Below are positions 29,509 to 40,230 of a DNA stretch of 64,000 bases, one piece after another. A model generated the notes under the pieces. It ran no database searches. It worked only from the letters and a program-made list of their open reading frames with translations, and was not told the DNA's origin. A program made the position numbers and the translations under genes. Position 1 is the first letter of the stretch. Each line of letters begins with the position of its first letter. Source of the DNA: Ichthyophis bannanicus (Eukaryota > Chordata > Amphibia > Gymnophiona > Ichthyophiidae); the NCBI GenBank assembly GCA_033557465.1, contig CM066031.1, positions 1,227,701,312 to 1,227,765,311 of the forward strand, read 5' to 3'.

Positions 29509-31084
29509 CACACACTACCAAAGCGGTTTACAATTGAAAAAATTTAAACACTGCTTGGAAAAGGAAACAGAACACCAGCATTCAGATAGGAAAGGGACAG
29601 AAAAGGGCTGGCAGGTCAAAAGCGAGAGACGGTAGAAAAAGGAATGACTACAACAAAGGGGGAATAAGACATGGACTTGGCATTGAGGAATGGGAGACAA
29701 GGGGGAAGGGGAAGGTCAAAGGCTGTACAGAAAAGGTGGGTCTTTAGCCTTGCTTTGAAATTATTGAAAGAGGGTTCCAGGCAGAGGGCTGATGGATGTG
29801 AGTTCCAGAGTCTGGGACCAAGGAAAAAGAAGGCAGAGGACCAATTGGATTCCAGGTGGGCCTGAGACGGGGATGGGAGGGACATGCAATTAGAATGGAT
29901 GGACCTGAGGGACCGCTGGGGGGGGTATGGAGGTGGATCAGATCAGGGGTACAGTGGTATACCGGTGTGGATTGCTTTGTGAACAAAAATGAGGATTTTG
30001 TATTGAGTTCTGAAGGACACGGGGAGCCAGTGCAGGTGGATGAGAAGAGGTGTAACATGGTCTGCACGGGAGGCGTGAGGAGACGTGCAACTGTGTTCTG
30101 GGCAAGTTGAAGTCTGCGCAGTTGGTATTGAGGGAGGTTGGCTAGTGAGGCATTGCAATAATCCAGACGGGACATGACAAGGGACAGGAGCAACATGGTC
30201 AGGGAGGGTGTAGAAATGAAAGGGCGGACAGCGCGGAGTTGCCTCAGGGCATGGAAAGAATGCTGGATAACAGAGGAGATATGTTCTCTAAACGAAAGAG
30301 AGGAATTGAGGGTGACACAGAGGTAGCGCAGAGAAGGGACAATAGGGTTGGGGGAGGAGGAGAGAAGGGGGACGAGGGAGGGAGGCTGGGTCACCAAAGG
30401 TGAACCAGATAGCCATGGTTTTAGAAAGATTAACATGCAGGTAATTTGTGGACATCCAGGAGGCAACACAGGACAGGCAGGCATTGAGTGGGCCAATATT
30501 GGGTGCCAAGGAGTCTGTGTGGTGGAGGATGACATCTGCATAGTAATAAGCAGAGATACCATATTGCTGTACCAGGAGGGTGAGGAGGCCAAGAAGATGT
30601 TGAACAGAAGTGGGGCCAGGACAGAACCCTGCAGTATACCACAGTGGAGAGGGGGGAGGAAACACTCTAAAAGAACTGAGAAGTACCTGTTGGTGAGGAA
30701 AGAACAAAGCCAAAACAGTGCCTGAAATCCCGACGTCGCGGAGACGTGTAAGGGAGGGTACAATGGTCGACTAAATCGAAAGCAGTGGATAAATCAAGGG
30801 AAATGGCAATTGAGAGAGAACCCTGATCGTGTGCAGCATGCAATTCATTAAGGAGAGAGAGAAGAATGGATTCTGTACTGTGGCCAGGACAAAAACCAGA
30901 CTGACAAGGGTGAAGGGCTAAAGTTTGAGATGGAGAGCTTGGCAAAGACTAATTTTTCCAGGAGCTTGGAGAGAAACGGGAGATTAGAGATGGGACACCA
31001 GTTTACAGGAACAGGAGGATCTAGAGAGTCCTTCTTTAGAATTGGTCGGATCAGAGCATGCTTCCACAGAGAAGGGAAAATACT
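29509..31084 (-). pseudogene. L2-like LINE RT fragment
   Basis: Minus-strand reverse transcriptase. From the 31084 side: IRPILKKDSLDP and ISNLPFLSKLLEKLVFAK near 31055-30950. Then QSGFCPGHSTESILLSLLNE near 30895-30835, SLDLSTAFDLVDH (Asp of motif A) near 30805-30765, ILQGSVLAPLLFNIF near 30640-30590, VMSRLDYCNASLANLP near 30180-30130, and a C-terminal end near 29750. The YADD-like box is out of frame (YYYADVILH near 30545-30520). Several frameshifts. Truncated by DIRS copy 6 at 31085, so the N-terminus and endonuclease are absent here. Confidence 0.82.
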
Positions 31085-31480
31085 GTTTCTCCGAGAACAA
31101 GTAATAAGTCAGTCCTCGCATATGGGTTACGTCGGCGCTAACGGAGCAAATCCCCAGCTTTCAAAGCCTTTGGGAGTTGCCCACCATGCATGCGTGGTCC
31201 ACTTCCCACCCACCCACCCAAAGGAGCCATCTTGCTCAGTCGTCTTTTTTTCACGGAGCCCTTTAGACATTGCTGTTCTTTGTCCCAGAAAAAGTGGTTT
31301 TCTTCTTGCCTTTTTGGCTGCTGTTTTTCTTCTTTCTGGCTAGCACCGGTACCCTTCCCGCCCGCCCGCCCCCGGTATCGGGTTGGGGGCTCTTTTTTTC
31401 CTTTTAGGCATTTCCGCCCCCGTTTTCCCTCCTGGCAGTCTGAAAGATCTTTGACCTTGCCAGGGCCCTTTTTTTCCCCC

Positions 31481-31945
31481 ATGGCTACCAGTGGGTTCAA
31501 AAAGTGCAACAGGTGTGGTAAAATTATGTCCCTTACCAACACACATGACTGCTGCTTCCGGTGCCTTGGCCCGGACCACGACCTGGCTGTTTGTGGCCTT
31601 TGCAAATTTGTCAACGAAGACCTTAAAAAGCCGCCAGCAGCAGCATGGAAAATTTTGCCCTGATTTCCCCCATACCTCCGAAAGCCAGGGCCTCGTCTGA
31701 GGCCTTCATGCCGCGAGAGGAATGCTCCGAACCCAAGCAATGTCGGGGAACCTCACAGAGGGGGGTCCCCCTTGAGGGAACCAAAGAGAAGGAGAAAATC
31801 CTTGAAGGCTGTGTCTCTGGATGGTTCAGAATGGCCAGGTCTCTCACGGGGCCGGTCAGAGTCCCGAGCACCAGCCCGAGGTGTTGGAAGGAAAGCCCGA
31901 TCAAGCTCTCCCAGAAGGATCCGGCCACGGATCAACCCTGGCAGG
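31481..31945 (+). pseudogene. gag N-terminus of DIRS copy 6
   Basis: MATSGFKKCNRCGKIMSLTN then C-x2-C-LGPDH-x4-C-x2-C (31541-31605): the Cys/His motif is intact here and best shows the family B form. After KKPPAAAW the frame shifts. A Ser/Arg/Pro-rich stretch continues to about 31940, where the element jumps to recombinase sequence. Confidence 0.8.
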
Positions 31946-31949
31946 TATA

Positions 31950-32095
31950 TCCCTATCCTGGAAAGTGTTGTTTTTTCTGGTGGCCATCATGTCCGCTCGA
32001 ACTCCAGGCCTTGGTGGCAGATCCGCCATATACAAGGTTCTTTAAGAACAGGGTAGTGCTCTGCACACATCCTAGTTCTCATTATACCTCCCCTT
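31950..32095 (+). pseudogene. recombinase fragment of DIRS copy 6
   Basis: Matches the segment around the first catalytic Arg: SWKVLFFLVAIMSAR near 31961-32005, then a frameshifted LQALVADPPYTRFFKNRVVL near 32000-32060. Everything downstream to the right ITR, including H-x-x-R and Tyr, is deleted. Confidence 0.8.
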
Positions 32096-32136
32096 GGAGC
32101 TTTGGAGTTGTCTCTCTACATTGTTTTAAGTCATCT

Positions 32137-32320
32137 GACTGAGCAAGATGGCACCCTTTGGCAGGGTGGGGACCACGCATGCATGGTAGCATTCCCAAAG
32201 GCTTTCTGTGAAAGCTGGGGAAATGCTCCGTGTGGTCTCTGGCATCGACGTCACTCATTTGTGAGGACTGATTCCTGCTGTCCCTGGAGAATCCCTATTA
32301 CAGGTGAGTAACTATGCTTT
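32137..32320 (+). repeat. right ITR of DIRS copy 6
   Basis: GACTGAGCAAGATGGCACCC through CTCATTTGTGAGGACTGATT and TATTACAGGTGAGTAAC. Inverted match to 31085-31245. Confidence 0.86.
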
Positions 32321-32510
32321 TATTGGCACTAGGAAAGTAAAAGCCAGGGTGGTTTTTTTGGCAATGGAATAATCCAAGGCATGTCTCAAAGCTAGAATAC
32401 AGTGGTGAAATTGAATGTCTATTATTATAAGATGCTTACTAATTAACACTGTTTGAGTGCATTTCAGTGGTGGGACTTCTATTTTTAAAACTGAGATTTT
32501 TGTCTTTCAG

Positions 32511-32636
32511 ACTCCAAAAAATAAAGCTACAATCTTCAAGTTATGCAGCATCTGCTTATACCTGCCACAAGAACAGCTCACCCACTGGGCAGTTGGCACA
32601 GTTGAGGAGCACCTCCGTCCTTACATGCCCGAGTAG
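32511..32636 (+). CDS. C6orf62: C6orf62 orthologue, terminal coding exon
   Basis: Acceptor TTTTTGTCTTTCAG at 32497-32510, then 41 codons and TAG (32634-32636). The peptide opens [20 protein letters not shown] and ends HLRPYMPE, the conserved C-terminus of C6orf62. The phase agrees with the exon at 25272-25406, with the join falling between Gln and Thr. Together the two exons give 86 residues, roughly the last third of the about 229-residue protein. No frameshift or stop is seen, in contrast with every transposon ORF around it, which supports an active host gene. Confidence 0.94.
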   Translation, partial: TPKNKATIFKLCSICLYLPQEQLTHWAVGTVEEHLRPYMPE

Positions 32637-34035
32637 TATTCCACCCAGCCAAATAGGGAAGATCACAGAATTCTGCAGAAAACCTCATTTTCTCACCCTT
32701 AATTCTCTGAATTTTGGAAGAAAATGGACTCAGAACACTTGTACATTGTGAAACTTGCTTATCTTGGATAGCCTTTTTTTTTTAATCATTTGTATCAGAA
32801 CTTTAATTTATTTTGTTTGGGGGAAGATTGGTTAATTTTTAAAAAAAATTTTTTTTTTTTGCTGGCTATTCGTTTTGTTTTTGTTTTTTTTAATGGACCT
32901 TGTGAAAGGATGCTTTGCAGATAGCATTTGCATCGCATCAGCATCTTATTAAAGCTTTGAAAAGGACTGTTGTACGCTGAATCAAATGTATTTTTGAAAA
33001 CACAAGGTGGTAATATTCATTTGCAGTGGTCTTCCCATTTATGCTGCTCATGGCTTTTTTTTTTTTTTTTTTTTTTTTACATCTCTAACAATATAAACAG
33101 TATTTGGTGAGAAGTGAATGTAACGGGTATAATTAGCCTTCCTGTAACCTAAATAGCATCCAAGAGCATGATCTAATATTGAACATAATTGGTTGTTGCA
33201 ATAGAAGGTGAAAGTAGACATGAGAGAATTTGAGGAATAAGCATCTTTCCTTCTCATAAGTTTCTTTTCTGGCTCATGTTTAGCACTTTCAGTTTTGGGA
33301 TTTCTTTTCCCCAGTTGCTGAATAACTATATGAAAGGCTATTCCTTTTAGTGACTACATTTATACAGGTAATGAGGCAGGTCTGGAGTCTGAAGTAGCTA
33401 AAGCAGCACTCATGTAGAGATGGTTACATAGCAGCTGCAGAAACCATATATGGTAGAGGATATTTTGTAAAACAGTTGAAGCCTGTAATTTTGCTGGTGA
33501 ATTGTGCAAACAATACTGGTTTCTACAATAAAGTAAAATTTCCTATGGAAAACCCATGGTGGGTTTTGGAGTAGACAATGTTAAGCAGTTATGAACTGTT
33601 AAAATAGTGTGGTGTGTCAAGGTTGGTTTTGATAGGAAATATTCTTTTGGTTATAAGACTGTGCAATGAACATAAAGACTATAGTTTTGACAGCTTTCTT
33701 AAAGGTTGAGTACTTTTATTGAAGTAAATCTACATAAGCCTACTCCCTTTGGGTAAAACTAGTGCTTACCTGTTTCAAATTTGTATTTAGCTTTTGTTTT
33801 GAAATTGGAAAACCTTTAAAATCTAAATAAATGAGGTGAAAGCATAAATCATGTTCATTTTATGCATACTGTTGGAGCTGTGAACTTAATGTTCACTCTG
33901 AAAATGTGCCAGTGTTTACCTGTCAATACTGTTCTTGCATCACTCTTTTGTAGTGTTAGCACAGATTGTGTGCTGTGCTCTTCAGAGTTCAATTGGTCAT
34001 ATGGTTCCAAATAATAAAGCAAGTTTTAGCAGTTA
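32637..34035 (+). other. C6orf62: probable C6orf62 3' UTR
   Basis: AT-rich, repeat-poor sequence after the stop codon with several candidate polyadenylation signals: AATAAA at 33527-33532, 33826-33831 and 34013-34018. Long T runs lie at 32767-32776 and 33056-33078. There are no coding motifs. Which signal is used cannot be told from the sequence. Confidence 0.65.
34013..34018 (+). terminator. candidate distal polyadenylation signal
   Basis: AATAAA, the most downstream of the three candidates before the SINE. 33527 and 33826 are alternatives. Confidence 0.4.
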
Positions 34036-34246
34036 AAACATTCAAATTTGCCACAAAGTGTACGTACGTATTAATGTGAAAAGATCTCTTTAAATGGAAG
34101 GGTTTAGACTGAGCATATTGTATGATCCAGCACTTGTTACACATGTGCCCTTTAGTTCAGCAAAAGGCATAGATTCATTCATTTTTTTTTGCTAACATTT
34201 TTAGCTGTAAAACGTTTATATAATTAAAGTTGAACATACCATTAAA

Positions 34247-34470
34247 CGGAGTGGAGGAGTAGCCTAGTGGTTAGAACACTGGCTTGGTAACCAAGCAACC
34301 AGGGTTTGGTTCCCACTAGCACTCCTTGTGGCCTTGGGCAAGTCACTTAACCCTCCATTGCCTTGGAAGAAAGGCCTGGCAGTCTACTTCCAGTGACACT
34401 GCCAAGAAAACCCAGGAGCCTCTGGGTCGCCAGGAGTCAGGACTGACTCGAAGGCACACATTGCATTTTG
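34247..34470 (+). mobile_element. tRNA-type SINE with 12-bp target duplication
   Basis: GAGTGGAGGAGTAGCCTAGT head (box A-like) and GGTTTGGTTCCCAC (box B-like). The core is CCTTGGGCAAGTCACTTAAC, with a tail containing CAGGAGTCAGGACTGACTCG. Flanked by CATACCATTAAA at 34235-34246 and 34471-34482. Same family as the minus copy at 5094-5310. Confidence 0.92.
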
Positions 34471-34482
34471 CATACCATTAAA

Positions 34483-35150
34483 ACCAGGCCATGGTAGATA
34501 TTAATGATAAATACAGCAGTAATCTAGAACACTTACCAAAATCAATTTAAAGAGGTTCATGTATAAGCTGAGGTAATTTTTCTGGCTCTTTTTTGTACAT
34601 CACATGTTCTGTCCAATATAGTTTTAAAAAAGCGGGGAAGGGGGGGGCACATTTGTTAAGTTATTGGGTTAACTTTAATTGCTTTTGCAGAAGGGGGATG
34701 TTTTTAAAGCCTTTTTACTATTGAGTGCTTTTTTTCCTAGGTCAAAGGGAGGGAAGGCTAAATACTCTTGCCATATTTACTAAGCTGTTAACATACACTT
34801 GAGTGTGTGCTAATGGGCCATGCTAACATCATGGAATCTATTTAGTGCATGAGTGGAAGAGAAATGGGTGGAGTAGGAGTGGAACATGGGCATGCCTGGA
34901 TAGTGTGGAGGTTGACAGTGTGCATTTGCTGTCCATGTTGCAGCTAGCACAGTTGCACTTAATGCACTTATCACCATTCACTGAGGTGGCATTCATGTTA
35001 GGTGCATACCAGTGGTATGTGTCAGAGTTGGAAACGCAGTATCTGCTGGGGCCATGCTATACATGCCCCCAACAGAGTACACAACTGTTGCATATACCGT
35101 ACATTAATTACTAAAGTGCACTATAGTTTTGCTGTTGGAAAACATTCCCT
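34483..35150. other. no gene recognised
   Basis: Low-copy-looking AT-rich sequence between the SINE and DIRS copy 7. The open frame at 34845-35114 has no known motif. A G-run is at 34642-34649. Confidence 0.5.
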
Positions 35151-35558
35151 TTCTGCAGGAACAAGCAGGAAGTCAGTCCTCACAGGTGACGTCTACACCG
35201 ACTGAGCCCGTGCAGAGCAATTCCCCAACTTTCAAAGAAAGCCTTTGGGATTGCTGCCAAGTATGTGTGGTCCTGTTCCCTCCCAAAGGTGCCATCTTGC
35301 TTAGTCTCCCTATTTCCATGGAGCCCTTTGGACGCACGTCCTCGTCTCTTGGAAAAAGTGTTTCGTTTTTGGCTCTTGGGCTGTGTTTGTTTTTACGGTT
35401 GCATCGCTCCTTTTCCGTCCCCCTTTGCTCTCCTTTTTTCCTTGAGCGAGGGGATATCCTTCTTAAAAGTTTTTTCCCTGTTGCGGGCTTCACGCCCTTT
35501 TTTCTTCCAACCGCTGGCCACGAAGATCTTCGACCTAGCGGGGGTCCTTTTTGCCCCT

Positions 35559-37429
35559 ATGGCCACCGGTTTTAAAAAATGCGACAGATGCTCCAAGAAC
35601 GTGTTGCTCACGGACACCACATGACTGTCTTTGGTGACTTGGGGCCGACCATGACCCGGAGCTCTGCTCTCTTTGTAAGAAAATGTCCTCCAAGGCCCTG
35701 CTCAGCCGTAAGCAGAAGTCCGATGACATTTTCCAGAAGGTGGCCCCGGAATCCTCTGTGGCACCCTCTGTCGCCCCTCTGCTGGTGGGATTCCCACTTC
35801 AGTTCTGTGTTCTCGGCGGCACTCCAACCAGGGGTCCCCTGAAGTGGAGCAGTGTAAGAAGGCGGCGGACTCAATTGCTGTCGGGGGCTCTGGATAAGTC
35901 GTGGGCGCTCCTGTGCTTGGTCGCTCAGTCCCCCGCAACATTCCCAAGAGTCTGACAAGGAGCAGCCTCAAAAGGTACCTTGTACAAATAGAGGCCTCCA
36001 GCAATGGCACCCGGTCTCCTGAGGGTCATTCCGGTGAGGACCCCCTCTCCACACCAGACCTGGTAACCCCGGTGTCAGCATCGCAGGGTCCCACACCCGC
36101 GTGGGAGTTCCAAATGCTGGCACTAGAGCGCAGCGCTTCTGCCTTTTTAGCTGCCCAGCAGGTGCTTGTGCCCAGCATGGCTGGGCCACACCTCAAGACA
36201 GGTTCCCTCGAGAGGGACACCAAAATCCGTCCTGGGAAACCCCCAAGAGCCACAGGCCTCGTGAGGGTCCTTGGGAGTGCGAACCTCCAAGGCCTCTGGC
36301 TCCAAGCAGACCTCTGACTCTGGACGGGGTGACCTGCCCAAGTCGAATTCCTCCGACCTCTCGGGCTGTGAGTCGAATGGGGTACTTCCTGGGAGACCGG
36401 TGCCCACAGGGACCTCCCTTTGGACCTGTCCCCGCCTGCCTATCAGAGGCGTTCGCCGCCTGAAGACGCATCGTTCCTGGCGTTCGTGCGGGACATGTCA
36501 CGGGCCCTCAGCCTGGCTACGCAGACTGAAGAGGAACCACGAGCTGAGGAGCTCGATATTCTACAGTACGAGTCCCTGCCTCAAATCTCTTACTATCCTG
36601 GTTCCTCGCCCACCCCCCCCCCCCCCCCCCCATATATTGTCAAGGCTGCTCCCCCGCATGTGGGAGACACTTGCTTCGGTCTCCATTATGAGCAAGCGCC
36701 TTGACGCCATGTATAGAGTTCAGCGTGGCCTGGGGTTCCAGAAGACCCAGCTCTGGCACACCTCCATGGTTGTGGAGTCGGCAATGCGGAAGCAGAAGAG
36801 CCCAAAGTCTTAACTCTCCAGTCCCCCCAGGTAGGGAATCGAGAGCCCTCGAAGCCCTGGGGTGTAAGACCTATCAGGGTTTCATGCTCACGTGCCGTAT
36901 CCAGGCATACCAACTCTATATAGACATTTTGCTGCAGGCCTCAGGGGTGAACCCCTCCTAAGGTTCCAAACCCTCCTCAAATCCATCACGGAGTGTTTGA
37001 AGAACCTTTCCTGTGCTGCATATGACGGGTTTGAGTCCTCTGCCATGCCTGAGTGGCGGCTGGCATCGAGGCCTGGCTCCAGTCTTTCGACCTGGAGCAG
37101 TGGGTCCAAGAGAAGCTCCTGGATGTTCCTTGCCTTGGCAAACAGCTATCTGATAAACCTATGGAGGATAAGGCCACTGAGATAGAAACGAGTTCGTGAC
37201 TCGAACTATTCTCTCGTGCAAAACCACCTCCCTCCCTACAAAGAAGCAGCAGACCAAGAAGTTGTTCTTCCAAAGGAAGGGACTCCCTTACTGGGGTTAC
37301 CCTCCTTTCCCACCCACCTCTGCACCGGTTTCCAGCACACAGGACAAGGGAGGTGCATATGGCCACCGTAAACCTAAAGGGCCTAAGGCCAAACCACTGA
37401 CGCCGCACCAGCCTATGCAGGGGTTTTGA
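35559..37429 (+). pseudogene. gag of DIRS copy 7
   Basis: Start MATGFKKCDRCSKNVLLTD at 35559, then a frameshift within the Cys/His motif. Pieces of the Ser/Pro-rich region follow (35900-36300), then an acidic/EEEP patch (RALSLATQTEEEPRAEELD near 36506-36560), a poly-C insertion near 36610-36630, and GFQKTQLWHTSMVVESAMRK near 36735-36792. The Lys-rich tail ends QGF at TGA 37427-37429. Multiple frameshifts. Same presumed role as other DIRS gags. Confidence 0.76.
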
Positions 37430-37439
37430 CACATCAGCA

Positions 37440-38265
37440 TAGCCTCTTGTTCCCCAGCAGCTCTTCCACTGCTGGGGGGATGCCTGTCCCTGTCTGCCCC
37501 AGAGTGGGTGTCAATCACGTTGGACACCTGGGTCCTCTGGGTCATCCAAGACAGATACCGTCTCCGCCTAGACAGGTGCCCTCCTTTCTCCCCATCGGAG
37601 CCTGCTCGGCTCCTTGCGCACCAGACCTTCTTGCATTAGGAACTGTCCAACCTCCTTGCCCAATGAGCAGTCAGAGGTACAGCGACACCTTCGATGTCAG
37701 GGGTTCTACTCCCACTACTTTCTCGTTCTGAAAGATGGGGGGCCTGTGCCCCATCCTTGACCTCAGAAACCTCAAGTTCCTGGTGTGGGAGAAGTTCAAA
37801 ATGTTATCGCTTGGTGTCCTGCTACCCTTCAGGGCAATTAGCTATGCTCCTTGGACCTCAAGGATGCTTACGCCCACATCCTAGTCCACCCCCAGCACAG
37901 GCAATACCTGCGATTCAGGGTGCAATGGGAACACTACCAGTACAGAGTGCTCCCCTTCAGGCTTGCATCCACACTGCGTGTTTTCACAGAGTGGCTCTCT
38001 GTGGCCACTGCCTCCCTCAGGCGACAGGGCATACCTGTCTTCCCCTACCTCAAAGACTAGCTCATCACGGGGTCTTGATTGGCAAAGCCTGCCTGGTGGC
38101 ATCGCACACAGTCCTTCTCCTTGAGCACCTCTGCTTCCTGGTCAACTACCCCAAGTCCCACGTCAAGCCGGTGCAGACCCTGGAGTTCATTTGCACATGC
38201 CTTGACACAGTGCAGGCGACCGCCTTCCTTCCCACGGACCAAGCAGATGCTGGGGTGTCAAATCC
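37440..38265 (+). pseudogene. first RT segment of DIRS copy 7
   Basis: RT fingers and palm: FYSHYFLVL near 37700-37730, LDLRNLKFLVWEKFKM near 37755-37805, MDLKDAYAHILVHPQHRQYL (37851-37910), FRLASTLRVF, and a YxDD box changed to YLKD followed by a stop (38046-38060). The connection begins (NYPKSHVKPVQTLEFI near 38140-38190). It stops abruptly near 38265 and is followed by gag sequence. Confidence 0.8.
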
Positions 38266-38780
38266 AGGCTTAAGAGTTGTACATAGGCATGTACTTGAAG
38301 GCCTTAACCCAGGAGTAGTTTGGGTTCTCAGCGAGGTTGGTTGGGGAACCTCTCGAACAGTTCTAAGCCCTGATCTCTGGGATCAAGGACTGTTCACAGT
38401 TCCTCTTCCAAGCAGCCTATGATTTGAGTCAGCAGCTTGAATAGCAGCAGCAGGCATTGGGGCTTGATGCCAAGCAGTGGGTCCAGGATGAGCTGCTCAA
38501 TGTCCTCTGCACCAGGGAAAACCTGTTTGGCAAACCCATGTTTGAAAAGGCAGCAGAGGCCGAAGTGGTGACCTGACAGAGGCTCTCAAAAACCCGCTTC
38601 CTTTCCCCACAAGAAACCCTTGGGGGAAAGGTCCATTTCCAAGGGAAAAAGGGGCACTTCCAGCAGGGTCACCTCTACCATCCCTTCTCAGGCCCAGTAA
38701 CAGGATTCTTAACCCAAAAGACAAGGGCAGGGAGCTCAGAAGCCCCCAACTCTGGCCCAGCCAGGGGGAGCTCTTGACTC
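38266..38780 (+). pseudogene. second gag C-terminus within DIRS copy 7
   Basis: Gag sequence in the middle of the RT region. A stretch like the conserved gag C-terminal domain (SRLKSCT-MYLK frame near 38262-38305) is followed by WVQDELLNVLCTRENLFGKP near 38479-38540. The Lys/Gln-rich tail then ends in a GGGGGAGCTCTTGACTCC context near 38764-38782. It repeats what was already read at about 36890-37429. This is explained by recombination or template switching between two family B copies. Confidence 0.75.
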
Positions 38781-38782
38781 CT

Positions 38783-40230
38783 AGGGCAGGGTCCTACCAG
38801 CAGTACCTACAGTTTGTTGTGGGAGGAGGGTTCTACTAGTACAGAATGCTGCCCTTTGGCCTGGCCTCCTTGTCAAGGGTCTTTGCCAAATGCTTAGCAG
38901 TGGTAGTTGTCCACCTCTGCCTATAAGAGGCCTTTGTATTCTCCTACCTGGATGACTGGCTAATCAGAGGGGGTTTGGCCTCAGATCAGTCAGGCCGTAG
39001 AGCGAACAACCCTCCTGCTGCAGCACCTGGGGTTTGTCATTAACTACCCTGAATCCCATATCCCTCCAGTCCAAAATCTGAAGTTCATAGGGGTTTAGTT
39101 GGACACGTTGCAGGTAAAGGTTGTCCTCCCAAGGATAAGGGCAGGCTGCTTCATACAACTTGCAAGGGGTGGGGGGGGTACAACACCACCAGTTGGTACC
39201 GGCTTGCCACCTCCTCTGCCTGTTGAGTCACTTGGTCTCCATGGTCCATGTCACCCCATTAGCCTGCTTGCACATGCAACAGCCCAATGCTGCCTCTGCT
39301 CACAATGGACTCAAGCCATGGACAGACTATAGGATAGGGTGAAGATCACCTGCCATTTGGTGGAGTCCCTTAACTGGTGGCAAAGTTTGTGCCACCTACA
39401 GGTGTGAATGCCTTTCCAGGCACCCATGCTGCAGAGGACCCTGACAAGACAAGACACCACCTTCCTGGGGTGGGGGGCGCATTGCAGGGACCTGCTGCAT
39501 GCAAGGCAGCTTGTCCCAAGGGGAGTCACTCTTGCAGACCAACCCCCCCTGGAGCTCAGGGCAAGCTTCCTGGCCCTGTGAGCGTTCCACCATCACCTGC
39601 AACACAGACCTGTGCTGATTCAGACACGACCAATTTGCCATATTTTACATCAATGAGCAGGACGGTACAGACTCGTACTCTCTCTCTGACAGGAGGAAGT
39701 AGCCTTCCTCCTTTGCAGCATGCAATGACATGGTCCTACGAGTACTGTACCTGCCAGGACAACTGCTTAGCAGATAGGCTGAGCAGAGTCCTTTGCCTAC
39801 ATGAGTGGCATTTGAACCTCAGGGTAGTGAAGCAACTCTTTCACCGCTGGGGCAGGCCTATGGTAGACCTCTTGGCCTTCCTGGACAATGAACAGTTACT
39901 GCACTTTTGCTTGTGCCAACTGCCCCCAGGGAGAGTGGTGACAGATGCCGCCTTGGTCCCGTGGTCAGAAGTCTTACTCTGTGTTTCCACCGAAACTCCC
40001 CCCCCCCCCCCTCTGATCACCAAGACCCTCTTCAAGGTACAGAGTGAGAGGGTGTTGGTGATACTGATCGCCCTGAAGTGGCCTAGGCAACCGTGGTTCC
40101 CTCTGCTGCTTTATCTGTGGCACTCTGTCCCACTAGGCTGGGCCCTGGACCTTCTGTCCCACAAGGAGGGCTCCCTCTTGCACCCCAATCTGGGGTCGCT
40201 AACACTAACAGCTTGGCTGCTGAAAGGGTA
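38783..40230 (+). pseudogene. second RT palm, RNase H and MT segment of DIRS copy 7
   Basis: RT restarts at QQYLQFVVGGGFY near 38799-38837, then LPFGLASLSRVFAKCLAVV and SYLDDWLIRG near 38942-38972 (YLDD intact). The connection and RNase H are much eroded. RNase H remains include LADRLSRVLCLHEWHLN (39766-39816). The methyltransferase-like segment follows at VDLLAFLDNEQLLHFC (39863-39910), includes a poly-C run (39999-40009), and continues as LIALKWPRQPWFPLLLY near 40066-40116. Numerous frameshifts and stops. Confidence 0.75.

Larger units (their letters stand above)
31085..32320 (+). mobile_element. DIRS copy 6 (family B), strongly deleted
   Basis: Left ITR 31085-31245, gag start, a short recombinase fragment and right ITR 32137-32320. 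No RT and no ICR. In sense orientation in the C6orf62 intron, ending 190 bp before the terminal exon. Confidence 0.85.

Noticed and set aside
29744..30763. 339-codon open frame that could be taken for a host gene
   Set aside because: It is the L2-like LINE RT C-terminal region read in mixed frames (LDYCNASLANLP and similar motifs).
33056..33078. T-run as the tail of a minus-strand retrocopy
   Set aside because: No flanking duplication or recognisable retrocopy body. Treated as a simple repeat in the 3' UTR.
34845..35114. 89-codon open frame downstream of C6orf62
   Set aside because: No start context, motif or splice signal that I can recognise. Likely chance.
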